A stretch of DNA of 64,000 nt from Trichococcus shcherbakoviae. GTDB taxonomy: Bacteria > Bacillota > Bacilli > Lactobacillales > Aerococcaceae. Shown in pieces: positions 61,475-64,000 of this stretch (its first letter is position 1; each line of letters begins with the position of its first letter). The position numbers were made by a program, and so were the translations under genes. The notes beneath the pieces were generated by a model, which saw nothing but the letters and a program-made list of their open reading frames with translations, was not told the origin of the DNA and ran no database searches. Location: the NCBI RefSeq assembly GCF_963666195.1, contig NZ_OY762653.1, forward strand, positions 992,001 through 1,056,000, in the 5' to 3' direction.

Positions 61475-63318
61475 TGGGGCTGTCTCAAAACTAGAATATA
61501 TTATTCTAGTTTTTGACGGCCTTTTTGTCGTATTCATTGAATAATAGTCGTGTAAAACAAAAAAATCCAAAAACGGATGTTTTTGGGCGCACGGAAATAA
61601 GATAGATTGATATGATTTTTTTAAGCAATTTTTACTTCGTGGTACTCCGTTTTAAGGCGATTCGATTTGCGCTTGTTGTGCAGTTTATTAAAATTATATC
61701 CTAAACACAAGATGGTCATTTCAACTTCTACATTTTTGAATCCTCGCATCAAAAATCGTTGGACCCCATAGTTCCCTTTTAGAACGCCAAACGCACCTTC
61801 TACCTGAATGGATCGATTCACACGGAGTTTTATACCTTCCTTGGACGAAATATTTTGAACGGATACCGCTCGTAGCGCGTCAAATTTTTTTGAAAAACGA
61901 AGAGTCTTATTTGCCTCTAACTTACTTTTGTTACATTGTTCATAAATCGGGCAATTGCTGCAATCTTCGCATTCATAATTACTTAATTTCCGCTCATATC
62001 CACTCTTTAACTTTTGGGTGCTCTCATATTTGAATACTAATTTGCGCCCGTTGCTACAGGTAAATTCATCTTTTTCCTTGTCATATTCCATATTTTCCTT
62101 GCGTCCAATTTGTTTTTTAAATTTTTTCGTCTTCACTATTTCATGATTCTGAGGTTTTATGAACGAGCTATACTTCTCTTCTGTTAGATAGACATAATTC
62201 TCTTCACTTTCGTATCCAGAATCTGCCACGATGTTCTTGAATTTCTCTTTAAACGCTGCTTCTATCTTATGCAAGAAAGGCACGAACGTGCCATAATCTG
62301 TACTACTTGAATAAACACCTACTTGGACAATGTACTCTGCTTCCACACCAATCTGAACATTATAAGCCGGTTTTAATTGACCATTACGCATATGGTCATC
62401 TTTCAGTCGCATGAATGTGGCATCTGTATCGCTTTTAGAAAAACTATTTCGATCGCCAAATTTATCAAAGCAGTATTCATAGTACGTTTTTCGGTCTATA
62501 TATTCGCTTAGAGTCTCATAATTCCTTTGTAGTGGCGTCTTTCGTTTGCCACTCCCATGCACAAAAGTGAGGTTAGTTTCCTGTTTTTCCTTCTCAAGTA
62601 GTAAAAGACAGTCTTTCATAAAGGTAAGCGTAAGTGGTTGTGGAATATCCTTGTCAGCATAAAGAGTTTGGAGAAACAGATTCGCTTTTTCCATTAGCTT
62701 TACATTGTACTTTTCCACCGACTTTCGCCATACGAATGTATACCGGTTCGCATTTGCTTCTACTTTCGTTCCATCTACATAAAGGGTTTCGAAAGTAATC
62801 TCCTGTATCTTTTGTAGTAAGCGAGTGAACTGATTGAACAAATAATCAATTGATTTAGGCAGGCGATCTTTTTTGAAACGTGCAATCGTGTTGTGATCGG
62901 GGACAGGTTGCCCTTGAAGGAGGTACATAAAATTAATGTCGCGTCGGCAGGACTTCTCGATTGCTCGGCTCGAAAAAATATGATTCATCGCGCCGTATAT
63001 GACAACTTTGAAAAGATTTTTCGGTGAAACCGCTGGTTTTCTTCCCAAAGGGGAGTAGGCCAGGTGTAATTTCGAATAATCGAGCTCCTCTAATATTTGG
63101 CTCAGGAGTCTCACCGAATCATCCTCGGGAATGAGTACGTCATAATAATGGGGTAAAACCAGTTGTGTAAAGCTCCCGCGTTTGCTATACTCTGGTTGTG
63201 TGAAATCGTTTTCCATAATTCTATTTTACACCAAAGGAGAATTCTTCGTGAATTCTCCTTTTTGTATTTTTTAAACAAAAACAAAGAGGCCATCTCATTT
63301 TATTTTGAGACAGCCCCA
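61475..63318. mobile_element. IS1182-family insertion sequence
   Basis: An 1844-bp element with perfect terminal inverted repeats TGGGGCTGTCTCAAAA (61475-61490) and TTTTGAGACAGCCCCA (63303-63318), holding one transposase gene on the minus strand. A hairpin AAACTAGAATA/TATTCTAGTTT lies just inside the left end. It is inserted in a repeat array; the flanks do not show an obvious direct duplication. Confidence 0.9.
61621..63216 (-). CDS. IS1182-family transposase
   Basis: A 531-aa DDE transposase. The N-terminal DUF772 block (YSPLGRKPAVSPKNLFKVVIYGAMNHIFSSRAIEKSCRRDINFMYLL) and the catalytic ETLYVDGTKVEANANRYTF and NIVADSGYESEENYVYL (Asp residues) are intact. A Cys-rich segment CEDCSNCPIYEQC lies near residue 415, followed by INRSIQVEGAFGVLKGNYG with the catalytic Glu region. 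No frameshift is seen, so the element may be active. Confidence 0.93.
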   Translation of the reverse strand: MENDFTQPEYSKRGSFTQLVLPHYYDVLIPEDDSVRLLSQILEELDYSKLHLAYSPLGRKPAVSPKNLFKVVIYGAMNHIFSSRAIEKSCRRDINFMYLLQGQPVPDHNTIARFKKDRLPKSIDYLFNQFTRLLQKIQEITFETLYVDGTKVEANANRYTFVWRKSVEKYNVKLMEKANLFLQTLYADKDIPQPLTLTFMKDCLLLLEKEKQETNLTFVHGSGKRKTPLQRNYETLSEYIDRKTYYEYCFDKFGDRNSFSKSDTDATFMRLKDDHMRNGQLKPAYNVQIGVEAEYIVQVGVYSSSTDYGTFVPFLHKIEAAFKEKFKNIVADSGYESEENYVYLTEEKYSSFIKPQNHEIVKTKKFKKQIGRKENMEYDKEKDEFTCSNGRKLVFKYESTQKLKSGYERKLSNYECEDCSNCPIYEQCNKSKLEANKTLRFSKKFDALRAVSVQNISSKEGIKLRVNRSIQVEGAFGVLKGNYGVQRFLMRGFKNVEVEMTILCLGYNFNKLHNKRKSNRLKTEYHEVKIA

Positions 63319-63424
63319 AGCAGCGCTCGCTTTCATCCGGAGTTGTCCGATAATCCGTAAGTATCGGACAAGCAGCGCTCGCTTTCATCCGTAGTTGTCC
63401 GATATCCTGTAAGTATCAGACACC
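63319..63424. repeat. TTGTCCGATA palindromic repeats, right of the IS
   Basis: The tail GCAGCGCTCGCTTTCATCCG of a broken copy is followed by a full copy at 63343 and a degenerate one at 63395, 52 bases apart. Confidence 0.82.
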
Positions 63425-63437
63425 AACAGCACGCCCA

Positions 63438-63487
63438 CAAAAAAACATGGAGCTGTCTCGAAAACGAGACAGCTCCATGTTTTTTTT
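63438..63487. terminator. strong terminator of the SHOCT-domain gene
   Basis: AACATGGAGCTGTCTCG, AAAA, CGAGACAGCTCCATGTT pair perfectly with T runs on both sides. The stem sequence GAGCTGTCTC echoes the IS end GGGGCTGTCTC. Confidence 0.85.
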
Positions 63488-63528
63488 AATATATTCTGTA
63501 TCGCGACTCCGAGGAACCGAATGCTTGC

Positions 63529-63999
63529 TCACATTTCCGAAAGTCTGTCCTTAACGCTCTCGTACTCTTCCTGCGTGATGAGGCCTTCCGCCAATATTTC
63601 TTTTAAGCAGTGGATTTCCGCTTCCAGGTAATCTGGCAAAACGGGTTGCGGATTCTTTAAGGAAGTCTCTTTTTCATCCGGACGCAATCCTTGGATTTTG
63701 TCCAAAACGACATGGAAATGAGGCTCTTTCTTTGCAGCAGCGTTGGTGGACATTTCCACAAACCAGCCATCAAACTTCATCCTTAATTCCTCTTTCCGCA
63801 TTTGCGTGTACTGGATGCTGAACACATCCTCTTTATGCTTGTCCTCAGCCATCGCTTTGGATTTGATCAGGTATATTTTTTCGTCGGTCACCAACACATA
63901 TTTTTTCGGATTCTCTTTCATCCCGAAATGAAGGTACTCCCCTTCAGAACAATACTGCTCAGCTAATTGCAGAATAACATCTTGGCACGTTACGGACAC
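63529..63999 (-). CDS. SHOCT-domain protein with PH-like part, possibly 5' truncated by window
   Basis: A frame of 156 codons from a GTG one base from the window end, so the true start may lie outside. Residues 20-110 look like a small beta-rich PH-type domain (EYLHFGMKENPKKYVLVTDEKIYLIKS). The C-terminal 30 residues form a SHOCT motif (LKEILAEGLITQEEYESVKDRL), a short helix pair often found at protein ends. Function is not known. A strong terminator follows. Confidence 0.7.
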   Translation of the reverse strand: MSVTCQDVILQLAEQYCSEGEYLHFGMKENPKKYVLVTDEKIYLIKSKAMAEDKHKEDVFSIQYTQMRKEELRMKFDGWFVEMSTNAAAKKEPHFHVVLDKIQGLRPDEKETSLKNPQPVLPDYLEAEIHCLKEILAEGLITQEEYESVKDRLSEM

Positions 64000-64000
64000 A

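Overview
The window looks like chromosome of a low-GC Gram-positive in the Lactobacillales, most like Carnobacteriaceae and perhaps Trichococcus. The reasons are strong AGGAGG ribosome binding sites, a T-box, CcpA-type cre sites, and citrate-fermentation and uronate gene sets arranged as in this order. The genus is inference from recalled gene order, not from a search.

Left part (1-6350): the 5' end of an IS200/IS605-type tnpB; an autoregulated MerR/TipAS regulator; a secreted NlpC/P60 wall hydrolase with WalR-like boxes upstream; tyrS behind a tyrosine T-box; small metabolic genes. Sugar region (6351-21653, mostly minus strand): an operon of an AraC regulator, three Gfo/Idh/MocA dehydrogenases and a sugar-isomerase-like TIM barrel; a GH3 glycosidase with a HAD phosphatase; a hexuronate route (kdgA-uxaC-uxuA-uxuB) with an IclR repressor and a divergent GPH sugar symporter. 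A 2-keto-3-deoxygluconate kinase is not in the window. The AraC operon and the symporter both have a cre-like site inside the promoter spacer.

Middle (21734-44613): ilvD behind a leader-peptide attenuator with a Leu-Leu-Val-Ile-Ile run; two PatA/AlaT-like aminotransferases; pgsA; a gamma-glutamyl hydrolase behind a Cys-Cys leader peptide; argH; pyk; transporters; a CstR-controlled persulfide/CoA-disulfide operon whose operator lies inside the promoter; a second GH3; a cytochrome b5-like lipoprotein paired with a ferric-reductase-like flavocytochrome; a thioesterase.

Right part (44665-64000): a decayed PHP histidinol-phosphatase, then a full citrate fermentation locus. The minus-strand operon oadH-like, oadD, oadB, a 42-aa OadG-like gene, citC-D-E-F-X and oadA is divergent from citH-citO-citG. 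Citrate enters through CitH, citrate lyase cleaves it to acetate and oxaloacetate, and the split Na+-pumping decarboxylase turns oxaloacetate into pyruvate. An unusual two-component pair and ATP-dependent PEP carboxykinase follow. The end holds an HTH protein, an IS1182-type element inserted in an array of palindromic 52-bp repeats, and a SHOCT-domain protein cut by or abutting the window edge. The most notable less-described elements are the two leader peptides, the two unrelated 52-bp palindromic repeat arrays, the Gfo/Idh triplet operon, the duplicated-motif OadH-like protein with the minimal OadG, and the NtrB-like kinase paired with an OmpR-like regulator.
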